Assembly (NCBI RefSeq): GCF_002072175.1
Contig: NZ_MVIV01000001.1
Coordinates: 1 to 64,000 of the forward strand
Origin: Actinomyces gaoshouyii
GTDB taxonomy: Bacteria > Actinomycetota > Actinomycetes > Actinomycetales > Actinomycetaceae
DNA: 64,000 nt
Direction of reading: 5' to 3'
Below are positions 1 to 9,283 of this stretch, piece after piece (the first letter of the stretch is position 1; each line of letters starts with the position of its first letter). The notes beneath the pieces are model-generated. The model had not been told where the DNA came from. It saw nothing but the letters and a program-made list of their open reading frames with translations, and searched no databases. Position numbers and translations under genes: made by a program.

Positions 1-26
1 CCCGCCCTCCTATGTCGGAGGGCGGG
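1..26. terminator. GC-rich hairpin downstream of fumC
   Basis: Perfect 10-bp stem (positions 1-10 pairing with 17-26) around a 6-nt loop. It lies beyond the stop of the minus-strand fumarase gene and probably ends that transcript together with the next hairpin. No T-tract is visible, which is common for actinobacterial terminators. Confidence 0.6.
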
Positions 27-46
27 CGCCGTCGTCGGTCCCGCCT

Positions 47-75
47 GGCCGGGCCCTCTCGATGAGGGCCCGGCC
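47..75 (-). terminator. Hairpin immediately downstream of fumC
   Basis: Perfect 12-bp stem (47-58 with 64-75) and 5-nt loop, starting 27 bases beyond the fumC stop codon. Most likely the main fumC terminator. Confidence 0.7.
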
Positions 76-101
76 GAGGGCCCGCGCTCAGCGGGCGCGG
101 C

Positions 102-1523
<1,422 letters not shown>

Positions 1524-1765
1524 GGTCCCAAGGCTAGCGAAAAGCGGGCCCACGCACCCGCGGACTCACGTCCCGCAGCACCGGGAGATCGCCGGCTCCC
1601 ACTCGGAGCCCCAGGGACCGCACCGGAGAAATACCCGGCCAGCGCCCATAGGGCACCTGGCCGCGCGGCGGCTGCCTCAGGCCACGATATGAGGCCCGGC
1701 CCGAGGTGGGCCGCACCGACTGGTGCCGCTCCCACCGAATAGCGCCTTCGCCACCGAGTGGTGCT

Positions 1766-1810
1766 GTGTGCACCCACTGGTGCGTCCTGCCCGCACCTGT
1801 GGGTGCACAC
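1766..1810. repeat. Imperfect 19-bp inverted repeat
   Basis: Arms 1766-1784 and 1792-1810 match at 18 of 19 positions around a 7-nt loop. The surrounding 1700-1850 is full of short GGTGC/GCACC motifs in both orientations. It lies in the roughly 330-base gene-free stretch between fumC and the left copy of the tRNA-derived repeat, where I see no convincing gene. It could be a terminator or a recombination-associated structure. Confidence 0.6.
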
Positions 1811-1855
1811 GGCACCGGTCAGCACCGCCCCGTGCGGAATGCACCGCCGATAGCC

Positions 1856-1966
1856 CGTGGGTGCCGGCGGCGTACGTGCCGGGCATGCGGGAGGCCCCGG
1901 CACCTGCTGGTGCCGGGGCCTCCGGTCTCGTAGCGGGGACAGGATTCGAACCTGCGACCTCCGGGT
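1856..1966 (-). repeat. Left copy of the 111-bp att-like direct repeat
   Basis: Identical to 4777-4887 as far as I can read. It holds a tRNA 3' half (1931-1966) and the tRNA terminator hairpin (stem 1891-1903 with 1910-1922). Beyond 1966 the sequence departs from the tRNA at the anticodon stem, so this copy is not a functional tRNA. Confidence 0.85.
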
Positions 1967-1984
1967 CGGGTGACGTGCGCAGGG

Positions 1985-2430
1985 TGTCGTAGTCCGGATG
2001 AGACGATCTGATCGAATATCTCGTGCAGCGGCTCGAAGTCCTGCCGCTCGGATGACACCTGGCTCGCCTGGTCATCGGTTGCGCTGTGCACCTCGCGCCA
2101 GTCGAGCTGCCGACCGGCAGCGCGACCGATCATCAACACCGGGAGGAAGAACTGGGCTCCCTCTACATTCTTGCGAATGTCGACCGTGCGCAACTCCCTC
2201 ACCCAATCGTAGACGTCCTGGAATAGGTAACTGCGGCGCGCTGACGTGGGCGGCGTCGTAGGCGCGCACCATGATCAAGGTGTCGGTGTAGAGCGGCTTC
2301 TGCCGTATTCGGTCAGGTTCTCCACGTCCTCACGATTCGGCTTCCAACCCTCATGGCGCAGCGCAGGGCGGAGCCAGGCGACGGCGTGGGCTGCCCACGG
2401 CCCCGACACGGGTCCCACTATCCACATGTG
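1985..2430 (-). pseudogene. Degraded coding sequence, family unknown
   Basis: Protein-like sequence runs across three reading frames on the minus strand: a first block ending NREDVENLTEYG, a second with YTDTLIMVRAYDAAHV, and a third with VDIRKNVEGAQFFLPVLMIG and FEPLHEIFDQIVSS. The blocks join end to end if frameshifts are placed near 2300 and 2235, and composition is unlike the repetitive shadow frames around it. The last frame runs into the att repeat. I do not recognise the family. It is probably a former cargo gene of the element. Confidence 0.35.
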
Positions 2431-2603
2431 TGTGTGTCGCCGTCGGCCCCCGCGATGGCCGGTGGCCTCCACAGGTGAGCAGGGGGGCGAACCGCTCCGT
2501 CTGGCGGTCTCTTCGATAGGATGGCCGGGTCTTCTCCGGTACCTCCTCCCGGAACAACGTGTCCTTGACCGGGGAGGGAGGGACTAGGGAGGAGGTGAGG
2601 GCC

Positions 2604-2747
2604 GTGGCCAAGCTGCAAGGCAGACACGTCGAAACCCGCGAGGACAAGGGAACGGCCCGGCAGGTGAGCGACATAGTTAACAGCATCGCTCGCCTGGTCC
2701 GGGCCGTCGGTGTCCTTGTGGAGGCCCTCGGTCGTTGGTTCGACTGA
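2604..2747 (+). CDS. Small protein, 47 residues, unnamed family
   Basis: GTG start chosen because a strong Shine-Dalgarno sequence (GGAGGTGAG, 2591-2599) lies just upstream; a terminator follows directly. The N-terminal half is hydrophilic and charged, and the C-terminal part (ARQVSDIVNSIARLVRAVGV onward) forms an amphipathic or hydrophobic helix to the stop. A second copy sits at 32012-32143 on the minus strand, sharing RQV, NS, A, L, R, GVL and ALG at the same spacing. Function unknown; a membrane-active peptide or an accessory protein of a mobile element are both possible. The paralogue and expression signals argue that it is a real gene. Confidence 0.6.
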   Translation: MAKLQGRHVETREDKGTARQVSDIVNSIARLVRAVGVLVEALGRWFD

Positions 2748-2759
2748 GCCATCGGCCTC

Positions 2760-2794
2760 GGGGACCCATCCGGGAAGCGACCGGGTGGGTCCCC
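2760..2794 (+). terminator. Terminator of the 47-residue small-protein gene
   Basis: A 14-bp stem with one G-T pair (2760-2773 with 2781-2794), 7-nt loop, followed by an AT-rich ATCATTAT. It starts 12 bases after the stop codon. Confidence 0.7.
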
Positions 2795-3011
2795 ATCATT
2801 ATCGGCCCGCGGGCATCACAGCTCAATAGCAGGGCAGTGATATGCACCACTGGCAAGTGCACCCCGGGTGCTCTCAGCGCCGTCGCCGTCATCATCGGCG
2901 CCTGGCACTCCTAGGCCCCTGGGCGGCGGCCCCCGGAGCCCCCGGCATGTCATCGGCGGCACCCCCGGAACCGGCCAGACCGGACCGTTCACCGGTCGCC
3001 GCCTCACGGCT

Positions 3012-3180
3012 TCATCGGACCCCGATCGTCCAGGGCCCGCCAGTCCGGCAACGCGCCCACGCGCAGTCCCGGTCATCGGCGTACTCGCTGAGGACCAGCA
3101 GCACGATCCGCTCCACCGGCCGCAACCCGCGCACCTCGTGCACGGCCCAATGAGGCCCAATGAGATGCTCGGAAACTCAT
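3012..3180 (-). pseudogene. Truncated, frameshifted replication-type helix-turn-helix gene
   Basis: Starts MSFRASHWA and, after a frame change, continues VHEVRGLRPVERIVLLVLSE and YADDRDCAWAR before a stop. This matches the start of winged-helix proteins common on actinobacterial plasmids and integrative elements (pattern: ...WAW...PxxKLVLLALADHANDxGxCWPS, from memory). The frame change coincides with an exact 10-bp tandem duplication (3144-3153 and 3154-3163); removing one copy restores the frame. The rest of the gene is gone. Confidence 0.5.
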
Positions 3181-3368
3181 CGGCGCAAACCCCGATTCAT
3201 GTCGTACCCAACAGAGATAATCGGCTGGTGGAGGCGGGGAAGAGCCCGGCAATGCCCCTCCCCGCCACAGCCGGCGCCCCTTCCGGTGGCGCGCCGGCCA
3301 GCAGGAGCAGACACACCACGCCCAACGCCCGCGGAGAGCCCGCCGCGCCCCACGAAAGGACAACCGCC

Positions 3369-4112
3369 ATGCACACCAAGCCCCTCGTTCCGGTCATCGC
3401 GGCCATCACCGCACTTCTCGCCGCCGGATGCGGCGCCAGCGAGCCAACCTCGACCAGCACACCCCTGCCCGCTGCCGACCAGACCGCTGCCAGCAACGCT
3501 CCATCCACCACTGCCTCCAATGACATCGACAACCAGGGCCAAATGGCCACCGCGCCATCGGCGAGCGCTGGGGCGGAGTCAGTTTGTGGGTTGGCGCCGG
3601 GCGATCTGTCGGTGCCCACGGGCGCTTTGGGTGCCGGGACGACCACTGCGGGCAGGGGGTTGAAGGTCCCGTTCTTGGACGGGGTCGGGCCGAGCACGGC
3701 CTCCCCGCTGGGGGTGTCCTCGTGCTACGCGCACTCCCCCAGGGGGGCGGTGCTGAGCGCGGGCGGCTTCATGGTGTGGTTCTCCTCCAAGCAGCAACTG
3801 CTGGACGTGATTCACGACCGCATGGAGGCCGGCCCCGACAGGAACCGCCTGGCCACTCAGGCCTCCCAGACGTGGGGAGGTGAGATCGGCGCGCCTCTGC
3901 AGATCAAGGGCTACAAGGCGACTCTGCGCTCGCCCGACGAGGTCGTGGTCACCCTGGCTGTCGTCCAGGCGGGCGACTCCCGCCTGGTGTCCTGGCCGCT
4001 GACCATGGTCTGGTCCGAGGGCGACTGGAGGGTGCGGGTGCCCAACAACGAGGCCTGGGGCGAGGAAGCCATCGCCTCCCTGGAGGCCGCAGGCATGAGC
4101 CCATGGGCGTAA
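3369..4112 (+). CDS. Secreted lipoprotein resembling conjugative-element cargo (DUF8175-like)
   Basis: The 247-residue product begins with a lipoprotein signal peptide: positive start, hydrophobic core, then LLAAGC with the lipidated cysteine at residue 21. A Ser/Thr/Pro-rich linker runs to about residue 70. The C-terminal domain has SVCGLAPGDLSVPTG, GVSSCYAHSPRGAVL, a GPDR segment and a final SWPLTMVWSEGDWRVRVPN block. This order is what I recall for actinobacterial integrative-element proteins annotated DUF8175; the name is from memory. The start at 3369 follows an AAAGGA site and is supported by the signal peptide. It is the one intact cargo-like gene in the element. Confidence 0.7.
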   Translation: MHTKPLVPVIAAITALLAAGCGASEPTSTSTPLPAADQTAASNAPSTTASNDIDNQGQMATAPSASAGAESVCGLAPGDLSVPTGALGAGTTTAGRGLKVPFLDGVGPSTASPLGVSSCYAHSPRGAVLSAGGFMVWFSSKQQLLDVIHDRMEAGPDRNRLATQASQTWGGEIGAPLQIKGYKATLRSPDEVVVTLAVVQAGDSRLVSWPLTMVWSEGDWRVRVPNNEAWGEEAIASLEAAGMSPWA

Positions 4113-4520
4113 ACCAGCAGCCCCACGACCCCGCGCGACGAGGCGCACCCCCTCACAGCAACCGCACTCCCCGCAGCCATCACCGCTCACCCCCACCAGA
4201 GGGCGACAGAACCGACGGCGGCGCCAGCGGAGTCGGAGCCCCCGGCCACGACAACATCACCTGACCAGGGGGCGCCACCTCCGCCGGTGAACCCACCGAC
4301 AACGCCACGAGCGGTCGCAGGAGGGCCTCAATGTGTGTGACCTCCGGAAGAGTCTCCGCCCACCCTCGACGTACTGGGTAGAGGGAACCCGTTCTCCACG
4401 AGCCCAACGCATCAACATCGCGTAGCTCACCCCGGGCAGCAGCGCCGCTGCCTAACGACCAGTGAGCATGTCACTCACCTCAGGTCCGTTAGTGAGACGT
4501 TCATCTGGTGCATATGAGAC
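4113..4520. other. About 400 bases without a convincing gene
   Basis: A short protein-like stretch reads on the minus strand around 4380-4450 (YAMLMRWARGERVPSTQYV), suggesting another decayed coding fragment, but no start, stop or family can be assigned. Imperfect inverted motifs (GTCACTCAC near 4468 and GTTAGTGAGAC near 4488) precede the XRE gene and could be its operator. Nothing else is supported. Confidence 0.4.
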
Positions 4521-4892
4521 ATGAACTCACAACCACTTGACTCCGCGATGAGCTTCGACGCTGCTGTCGGCGCCGCGGTCAACCAGTACCTGCTCACCAA
4601 CAACCTGACCCGCGCCCAGGTCGGCCCGTTCCTCGGCGTCGCCGGGTCGAATATCAGCCAGCGACTCCGAGGCCGGATCAGCTGGCCTGCAGAGGATGTC
4701 TTCAAGCTCGCCCAGGCCTTTGGCGTCACCGTCGACGACCTGATGCCCTCACAGATGGCAACCGATGAGGGTGTCACGTGGGTGCCGGCGGCGTACGTGC
4801 CGGGCATGCGGGAGGCCCCGGCACCTGCTGGTGCCGGGGCCTCCGGTCTCGTAGCGGGGACAGGATTCGAACCTGCGACCTCCGGGTTATGA
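4521..4892 (+). CDS. XRE-family transcriptional regulator with att-derived C-terminus
   Basis: The 123-residue ORF has a helix-turn-helix of the Cro/C1 type at about residues 20-75 (LTRAQVGPFLGVAGSNISQR, then EDVFKLAQAFGVTVDDLMPS). The last 38 residues are encoded by the 111-bp att-like repeat and the antisense of the tRNA, ending in GTGFEPATSGL, the typical translation of tRNA antisense sequence; the stop codon lies in the tRNA anticodon region. Either the regulator tolerates this tail or it lost its native end at integration. It probably repressed element functions. The start ATG has no strong ribosome site. Confidence 0.65.
   Translation: MNSQPLDSAMSFDAAVGAAVNQYLLTNNLTRAQVGPFLGVAGSNISQRLRGRISWPAEDVFKLAQAFGVTVDDLMPSQMATDEGVTWVPAAYVPGMREAPAPAGAGASGLVAGTGFEPATSGL
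4777..4887 (-). repeat. Right copy of the 111-bp att-like direct repeat
   Basis: Identical to 1856-1966. It covers the 3' half of the functional initiator tRNA (4852-4887) and 75 bases beyond its 3' end, including the terminator hairpin. Confidence 0.85.
4812..4843 (-). terminator. Terminator of the initiator tRNA gene
   Basis: Perfect 13-bp stem (4812-4824 with 4831-4843) with a 6-nt loop, 8 bases beyond the tRNA 3' end. The same hairpin is duplicated at 1891-1922. Confidence 0.75.
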
Positions 4893-4925
4893 GCCCGGCG
4901 AGCTACCGAACTGCTCCACCCCGCG
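4852..4925 (-). tRNA. Initiator tRNA-Met (CAU)
   Basis: A 74-nt cloverleaf without encoded CCA. Anticodon loop CTCATAA gives CAU; the anticodon stem has the three G:C pairs typical of initiators (CCGGG/CCCGG); position 1 is C facing U72, the unpaired acceptor end of actinobacterial initiator tRNAs. The T arm reads GCAGG-TTCGAAT-CCTGT. Its 3' half is duplicated at 1931-1966 by the integrated element. Confidence 0.93.
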
Positions 4926-5050
4926 TCGGCGAGTGAAATTCTAGCCCGGGCCCGCGCCCGTCTTCAAGCCGCCAGAGCGTGCCCTTCCTCACCAGGAGCG
5001 CGGCCGAGCCGGAGGCCGGACCTCCGGCAGCACCGGACCGCAAGCGGCGC

Positions 5051-5078
5051 GCGGGGTTGGCCGGCCGGCCAACCCCGC
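5051..5078 (-). terminator. Palindromic terminator after the UPF0182 gene
   Basis: A perfect 28-nt palindrome forming a 12-bp stem with a GGCC centre, 5 bases beyond the stop of the minus-strand UPF0182 gene. Confidence 0.7.
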
Positions 5079-5083
5079 GGCCC

Positions 5084-8000
5084 CTACTTGCTGTTCAGCT
5101 TCCCCTGGGCGTCGACGGCCCGGGAGATCGCCGCGTCGAGGCGCTTCTGCGCGTCGCCGTAGGCCGTCCAGTCGCCGGCCTTGAGCGCCTTGTCCGCATC
5201 GCTCATCGCCGTCTGCGCGTCAGCGAGGGCGCTCTGCAGATCCGTCGCCGGGTCGCCGGTCGAGCCGCTCGTGGAGGCGCTGGGGGCGGGAGAGGCGGGC
5301 GCCGTCGTCGCCGGGGCGCTCGGAACGGCCGTCGGCGCGGAGCCGGCCGCCGCTGAAGGATCCACGGCCGGAGCGCCCGCATCCGTCCCACCGGAGTCGA
5401 TGGGCGCCGTCGAGGTGCCGTTGGCGGCGGCGGCATCGCCGTTGACCTCCTCCTGGCCCGTCTTGGCCCCGGAATCGCCGCCGAAGACCTGATCGAGCGC
5501 GCCGGACAGGTTGTCCGCGAAGCCCACCTTGTCCCCGAAGGAGACCAGCACCTTGCGCAGCAGCGGGTACTGCGTGCCCGAGGACGACTGGACGTACACC
5601 GGCTGGACGTACAGCAGGCCTCCTCCCACTGGGAGGGTCAAGAGGTTCCCCTTGATCACCTGGGAGCCCTGCTGGGACAGCAGGTTGAGCACCGTCGAGG
5701 CCTCGTTGTAGGAGTTGAAGTTGCCCTGGACCTGACCGGGACCCGGGATATTCGAGGATCTGGGCAGCTCGAGGACGCGTATCTTGCCGTAATTCGGATT
5801 GCGCACCCCCGCCTGGCCGGAGGAGGTCTCGGAGTCCACCGCCATGAAGGCCGTGAGCACCGTGCGCCCGGGGAAGATGAAGACGCTGGACAGGGAGAAG
5901 CTCGCCGCGTCCTGGTCCGGCATCTTCAGGCTCAAGTAGTAAGGGTCCTGCGGGGACTCGCCCTGCCTGTTCGGGTCGGCGTCCCGGGTCGGGTCGTCGG
6001 GGACCTGCCAGAAGTCGCCGCCGGAGTAGAAGCTGGCCGGGTCCTGCACGTGGTACTTCGCCATGATGGAGCGCTGCACCTTGAACAGGTCCTCCGGGTA
6101 GCGCATATGCGCCATGAGGTCGGCGCTCATCCGGCTCATCGGCGTGATCGTTCCGGGGAACACCTTGGACCAGGCCTTGAGGATCGGGTCGTCCTGGTCC
6201 CATTCGAACAGGTGCACCGAGCCGTCGTAGGCGTCGACGACCGCCTTGACGGAGTTGCGCACGTAGTTCGACTCCTCGGGCGCTCTCACCAGGTCGTTCG
6301 AGCCGGTGGCCGCCGTGAGGGAGGCGTGCTGGGAGTACGGGTAGTTGTTCGTCGTCGTGTAGCCGTCGAGGATCCACAGGACGCGCTTGGGGGTGGAGGG
6401 GTCGTCGTCATCATCCACGACGGCCGGATAGGGGTTGCCGTCCAGCGTGAGCCAGGGGGCGACCTTCGCGACGCGCTCGGCGGGGTCGCGATCGTAGAGG
6501 ATCTGGGAGCCGTCCCGGACCTCCTTGGAGAACAGGAGGTTCATCTCCTGGAATTTCACCGCGTACAGCAACCGGTTCCAGTAGTTCGACACGTTCGGGC
6601 CGCCGTTGCCGGCGAAGGTCGAGTTCACCTGGCCGTTGGGGGCGGTGTCGTCGGGGTAGTCGAGCTCGCTGGGGCTGCCGCCGTCGTCCCCGCCGACGAT
6701 CGAGTACTTGGGCGAGGACTGGCCGAAGTAGATGCGCGGCTCGTAGGCGCCCAGATCCCCCTGGGAGGGGATGCCGCCCTCCCAGAACGCCGGGCTGCCG
6801 TCGGAGGCCACCGTGTTGCCGTAGGCGGTGACGACGCCGTAGCCATGGGTGTACACGGTGTGGTCATTGATCCAGGTCCGCTGATCCCGCCCGACGCCGT
6901 TGAGGTTGAGCTCGCGCACCGCGATGACCGTGTCCCGGCTGCGGCCGTTGATCTGGTAGCGGTCCACGTTCAGGCGGGGCTGGAAAGAGTAGTACTGCTT
7001 GTTCTGCTGGACCTGGCGGAAGGTCGGCGAGATCTGGCCCGGGTCGAGCAGGCGGATCGACGCCGTCGACTCCGCGTCCTCCAGCAGCTGGCCCGGCTCC
7101 GCCGTGGTCTTGGCGTCATAGGCGGACAGGCTGGCGTCCCCCAGCCCGTAGGCGGCCAGCGTGGCGTTGATATTGCGGCCGATGTACTCCGACTCCTCGC
7201 GCTGCGCGTTGGGCTCGACGACGAAGCGCTGGATGACCACGGGGTAGCCGGTCCCGATGACCAGGGCCGAGGCGACCATGACGACGACGCCGATGATGGG
7301 AAGCCGCCACGAGCTGGAGCGGATCGAGGCGATGAACAGCACCGCGATGACGACGGCGATGGCGGCCAGGATCGCCTGGGCGGGCAGGACCGCGTTGACG
7401 TCGGTGTAGGCGGCGCCGTCGAACCTGGAGTTCGAGGAGTGCAGCGAGGTGTAGCGGGTCAACCAGTAGCGCGCGCCCAGCAGGAGGCTGAAGGCCGCCA
7501 TGAAACCGGTGAGGTGGATGCGCGCGGCGCGGGTGACGTGCTGGGCGCGCGCCACCGCGATCCCACCGTAGAGGTAGTGGACGGCCACGCTCGCCAGGCC
7601 CGCGAAGATGACCACGCGGATGAGGAAGCCGACCACTGTGGTGAGCACCGGCAGGATGAAGACGTAGAAGGAGATGTCCATGCCGAACTGCGGGTCGGTC
7701 GCCCCGAAGGGCTCGGCGTTGAGGGCCAGGAGGAACTGCTGCCACTTGGGCGCGAGCTCCCCGGCCGCGCCGGCCAGCGCCAGGGCCGCGGGGATGAGCC
7801 AGGCCAGACGCCGGCGGAAGGGCTCGACGAGCGTGCGGTAGGCCTCCAGATTGCGAGTGGCCTCGTCGGTGGGGACCTCGATCTCGCGGGCGCGGTAGGC
7901 CGCGGTCATCGCGCCGCCGATGGCCAGGAACATGATGGCGAACCCGACGACGAACAGCGCCCCGGCGCTGGCCCAATGGGTCCAGAAGATCCGCTGGTAG

Positions 8001-8479
8001 CCCACCTGGTTGAACCAGAGGACCTCCGTCCACCAGTGCGAGAGGACGCCGATGAGCGCCGCCGCTCCGGCCAGGATGCCGATCGTCAGGGAGAGCGGTC
8101 CCGGGCGCCGGGAGGGGCCTGCGCCGCTGGAGGGCCGGTGGGCGCGGCCGCCGTCGTGCCCACCACTGCCATGAGAGCCGCCGGAGCCGCGGCCTCCACT
8201 GCGGGAGTCCCCGCCTCCGCCGTCCGCCGGGCCGGGGTCATGGGCCTTGAGGGCATCGCCGAGGTGACGCAGGAAAGCGGCGTCCCCCTCGAAGAACATC
8301 CCCGAGCGGACGCGGTCCTCCTTGCTGGGCTCGTCAGCGGAGCCCGCCGAGCCCCCGGATTTCCTCGGCCCCTTCACCCCCTCCGGTTCCTCGGCGCCCT
8401 CAGACGGGGTCCGGGGCGCATCCTCGGGCCGGTCGGGATCTGGCTGCTCGATGGGATCGTCGTCGGACCTGTTGTTCAC
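5084..8479 (-). CDS. UPF0182 family large membrane protein
   Basis: A conserved actinobacterial and cyanobacterial membrane protein of unknown function. The N-terminal 100 residues are acidic, low-complexity and cytoplasmic. Seven or so hydrophobic helices lie between about residues 125 and 410 (for example PLSLTIGILAGAAALIGVLS and LPIIGVVVMVASALVIGTG). A large extracytoplasmic domain follows (RDTVIAVRELNLNGVGRDQR, WINDHTVYTHGYGVV, AVVDAYDGSVHLFEWDQDDP are family hallmarks). The tail is Ala/Ser/Thr/Pro-rich and then helical. GTG at 8479 was chosen for its GGAG site 7 bases upstream; an ATG at 8551 would add 24 residues. Length 1131 residues fits the family. Confidence 0.9.
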   Translation of the reverse strand: MNNRSDDDPIEQPDPDRPEDAPRTPSEGAEEPEGVKGPRKSGGSAGSADEPSKEDRVRSGMFFEGDAAFLRHLGDALKAHDPGPADGGGGDSRSGGRGSGGSHGSGGHDGGRAHRPSSGAGPSRRPGPLSLTIGILAGAAALIGVLSHWWTEVLWFNQVGYQRIFWTHWASAGALFVVGFAIMFLAIGGAMTAAYRAREIEVPTDEATRNLEAYRTLVEPFRRRLAWLIPAALALAGAAGELAPKWQQFLLALNAEPFGATDPQFGMDISFYVFILPVLTTVVGFLIRVVIFAGLASVAVHYLYGGIAVARAQHVTRAARIHLTGFMAAFSLLLGARYWLTRYTSLHSSNSRFDGAAYTDVNAVLPAQAILAAIAVVIAVLFIASIRSSSWRLPIIGVVVMVASALVIGTGYPVVIQRFVVEPNAQREESEYIGRNINATLAAYGLGDASLSAYDAKTTAEPGQLLEDAESTASIRLLDPGQISPTFRQVQQNKQYYSFQPRLNVDRYQINGRSRDTVIAVRELNLNGVGRDQRTWINDHTVYTHGYGVVTAYGNTVASDGSPAFWEGGIPSQGDLGAYEPRIYFGQSSPKYSIVGGDDGGSPSELDYPDDTAPNGQVNSTFAGNGGPNVSNYWNRLLYAVKFQEMNLLFSKEVRDGSQILYDRDPAERVAKVAPWLTLDGNPYPAVVDDDDDPSTPKRVLWILDGYTTTNNYPYSQHASLTAATGSNDLVRAPEESNYVRNSVKAVVDAYDGSVHLFEWDQDDPILKAWSKVFPGTITPMSRMSADLMAHMRYPEDLFKVQRSIMAKYHVQDPASFYSGGDFWQVPDDPTRDADPNRQGESPQDPYYLSLKMPDQDAASFSLSSVFIFPGRTVLTAFMAVDSETSSGQAGVRNPNYGKIRVLELPRSSNIPGPGQVQGNFNSYNEASTVLNLLSQQGSQVIKGNLLTLPVGGGLLYVQPVYVQSSSGTQYPLLRKVLVSFGDKVGFADNLSGALDQVFGGDSGAKTGQEEVNGDAAAANGTSTAPIDSGGTDAGAPAVDPSAAAGSAPTAVPSAPATTAPASPAPSASTSGSTGDPATDLQSALADAQTAMSDADKALKAGDWTAYGDAQKRLDAAISRAVDAQGKLNSK

Positions 8480-8646
8480 GATCACGCTCCGTCGCTGGTG
8501 CCGCGCGACCCTCGCGCGGGCTGGGTCGGCGCCGAGGCGCCCGGTCCCCATGGTCCCATAGGCGCGAGACGGCGATCAAAGCGGGACGCGCCGGTCGGCG
8601 CCGGGATCGGCCGGAGGAATGGTTGCGAGGGTGCGAGGATAGGCGC

Positions 8647-9255
8647 ATGACGCAGTCGACCGCCCCTGGGGAGAACCCGTCCGTCACCGGGACCGCGCGC
8701 CGCCTCGCGCTCGGCTCGCCGCGCCACGTCGCCCTGGCCGACGCCGTCATGGAGCTCGAGGAGCACATGGCGAAGCGGGGCTGGGACGCTCCCGTGGCGG
8801 TCTTCGCATTGGTGCGCACCTCGACGGCCCTCCAGGCCGATCCCTCCCTGGCCGACCTCCTGGACCCCGGCGCCGTGGAGGCGGCCGGGGAAAACCCGGA
8901 GTCGCTCATGATCGTTGAGCAGGAGGACCTGCCGCCCTCGTCCACGCTGGAGGACCTGCTCACCCAGCTCGCCTGGCCGATGAGCGTCGACGGTGTGGCC
9001 GTGTCCGCTGAGCGCATCATCCTGCCGGCGGAGGCGGAGGCGGAGGCCGCCGCGATCGAGGACGAGGCCGAGCAGCTGGCCTACCTGGAGAGCCGGACGG
9101 ATCGCGAGGAGGTGCGCGTCGTGGTCGGGGCGCTGCGCTCCAATGAGGCGTGGTGCGCGGTGCGCGCCCGCTCCCAGGACTCCCCCGCCATGGTCGCCCA
9201 GGGCCCCGACCTGGTGCCAGGGCTGGCGGAGGCCCTGCGGGCCACCTTCATCTGA
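8647..9255 (+). CDS. PPA1309 family protein
   Basis: A 202-residue actinobacterial conserved protein with no known activity. Recognised from the conserved run: MELEEHMAKRGWDAPVAVFA near the start, VEQEDLPPSSTLEDLLTQLA W in the middle, then AERIILPAEAE, DREEVRVVVGALRSNEAWCA and LVPGLAEALRATF at the end. It is often found beside UPF0182 genes, as here, where the two are divergent (minus-strand neighbour starts 167 bases away). Start at 8647 follows GAGGATAGG; an upstream in-frame ATG at 8623 lacks one. Confidence 0.85.
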   Translation: MTQSTAPGENPSVTGTARRLALGSPRHVALADAVMELEEHMAKRGWDAPVAVFALVRTSTALQADPSLADLLDPGAVEAAGENPESLMIVEQEDLPPSSTLEDLLTQLAWPMSVDGVAVSAERIILPAEAEAEAAAIEDEAEQLAYLESRTDREEVRVVVGALRSNEAWCAVRARSQDSPAMVAQGPDLVPGLAEALRATFI

Positions 9256-9283
9256 GCCTCGTCCGGGCGCCGGGCGCCGGGGC

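Larger units (their letters stand above)
1856..4887. mobile_element. Decayed integrative element in the initiator tRNA gene
   Basis: A 111-bp direct repeat (1856-1966 and 4777-4887) flanks about 2.8 kb. The right copy contains the 3' half of the intact initiator tRNA gene plus its terminator; the left copy is the same 3' half without the 5' half. This is the footprint of tRNA-directed site-specific integration. Inside are broken genes, a lipoprotein resembling conjugative-element cargo, a small protein and an XRE regulator. No integrase, relaxase or FtsK-type protein is visible, so the element looks like a remnant. Confidence 0.65.

Noticed and set aside
2857-2867. Isolated CRISPR-repeat-like sequence (GTGCACCCCG) near the first small-protein gene
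   Set aside because: Only ten bases match, with no stem or handle after them; unlike the two pseudo-repeats at 18378-18452.
6050-8650. 866-codon plus-strand open frame opposite the UPF0182 gene
   Set aside because: Antisense frame kept open by high GC at third codon positions; Val/Gly/Asp/Arg composition and no recognisable domain, while the minus strand encodes a clear UPF0182 protein.
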